Positions 6,194 to 6,761 of a DNA stretch of 6,761 bases are shown in pieces. This DNA is from F-183 sp036502165 (GTDB lineage Bacteria; Acidobacteriota; Terriglobia; Bryobacterales; Bryobacteraceae): contig DASXZC010000249.1 of the NCBI GenBank assembly GCA_036502165.1, forward strand, positions 1 through 6,761, in the 5' to 3' direction. The position numbers and the translations under genes were made by a program. The notes beneath the pieces are model-generated. The model saw nothing but the letters and a program-made list of their open reading frames with translations, ran no database searches and was not told the origin of the DNA. Within the stretch, counting starts at the first letter, position 1. The number at the start of each line of letters is the position of its first letter.

Positions 6194-6761
6194 TCATGGG
6201 GCGGCCCGTGGCGATTTGCCGGACTCCGGTCTGACGGCAACCACAAGATCGGAAGCCCCAGCCCTCCATGCAACCTGAAGTCCTTCGTCTCGGATAAAAT
6301 CCCTGAATTGGGATTCTTCTAGCACATACACCACCTTGTCGGACGGCATCTTGTCGAAGTTGGCGAACTCTGGTTCGGAAACGTTGTAAAAAATCTTGTA
6401 AAACCTGAGGCTGGAGGTAAGATTGAAGCCGCTTGCAACCTGTGTTACGTGCCTCTGCCTGCAAAGATCCTGAATCGACGTGAACGCCGCTCGTACCTCA
6501 GACTGGCTACGCCACTCGCGAAAAAACGAATCCCTGAGTTCTCCCAAAAAGCAGAGCCCTAATACCAAGAGCGATCCGAAACCGATCGCTTGGACGACCT
6601 TCTGAACTTTCCCGACTGACGTGACCGAAAGAACAAGTCCGATCGAAATACCAGCGAGAGGGATAATCCAGATAGAAGTTCTCTCAAAAGGAAGCGGAAT
6701 GCGCGCCAGCTTGAACTGGATCCAATGGATCATCAGAGCAATTGAGATGATCGATACTAGG
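6194..6761 (-). CDS. C-terminal part of a polytopic membrane protein, function unknown
   Basis: The frame is open from the right edge (base 6760) to TGA at 6196-6194, about 188 residues. The first internal Met is at 6733, but the nine codons upstream of it are open and hydrophobic (LVSIISIAL). The real start is therefore almost certainly beyond the window. Segments: the end of one membrane helix at the edge; a loop with RIPLPFERTS; two more helices (about residues 19-37 and 46-66 counted from that Met); then a soluble C-terminal domain of roughly 110 residues ending in a basic, Pro-rich tail. The 'PLPFERT..IIPL' loop and the 'SLRFYK' stretch recall C-termini of large membrane glycosyltransferase-like proteins (GT39/PMT type) in soil bacteria, but this is only a resemblance. 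It is convergent with arsC and has visibly lower GC than the ars genes. There is no sign of an arsenic-related role. Confidence 0.65.
   Translation of the reverse strand, partial: LVSIISIALMIHWIQFKLARIPLPFERTSIWIIPLAGISIGLVLSVTSVGKVQKVVQAIGFGSLLVLGLCFLGELRDSFFREWRSQSEVRAAFTSIQDLCRQRHVTQVASGFNLTSSLRFYKIFYNVSEPEFANFDKMPSDKVVYVLEESQFRDFIRDEGLQVAWRAGASDLVVAVRPESGKSPRAAP

Overview
The window carries a chromosomal arsenic-detoxification operon on the + strand. It is flanked on the left by a divergently transcribed cobalamin-dependent methionine synthase gene (metH, partial) and on the right by a convergent, partial membrane-protein gene. GC content is fairly high (about 60% by eye in metH and the ars genes) and lower in the last ~500 bases. 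The MetH sequence style, the ars gene set and the CTTTGCG-type intergenic repeats fit a soil or sediment bacterium, perhaps of the Acidobacteriota. This placement is an inference from general resemblance, not a demonstrated result.

Layout. Positions 1-3475 (-) hold about 1158 codons of metH: the homocysteine, methyl-tetrahydrofolate and cobalamin modules plus most of the reactivation domain. About 115-120 C-terminal residues lie beyond the left edge. Positions 3476-3759 are a divergent intergenic region with two hairpin-forming inverted repeats, a run of CTTTGCG units and a good sigma70-type promoter (TTGACG-N17-TATGGT) firing rightward. Positions 3760-6089 (+) are a tight operon: arsR (arsenic-responsive repressor), arsM (arsenite S-adenosylmethionine methyltransferase), aqpS-like (aquaglyceroporin) and arsC (thioredoxin-type arsenate reductase), with gaps of 11, 6 and 3 nt. 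Positions 6090-6193 are a short convergent spacer. Positions 6194-6761 (-) are the 3' part of a polytopic membrane protein of unknown function that runs off the right edge.

How it works together (inference from the families). Arsenate entering through phosphate transporters is reduced to arsenite by ArsC. Arsenite releases ArsR from the promoter. It is then either methylated by ArsM at the expense of S-adenosylmethionine or leaves down its gradient through the AqpS-like channel. No ArsB or Acr3 pump is present in the window, so the cluster looks like a pump-less, channel-plus-methylation variant of an ars operon. MetH, divergent from the same spacer, makes methionine, the precursor of the SAM that ArsM consumes. 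Whether the two sides are co-regulated is unknown.
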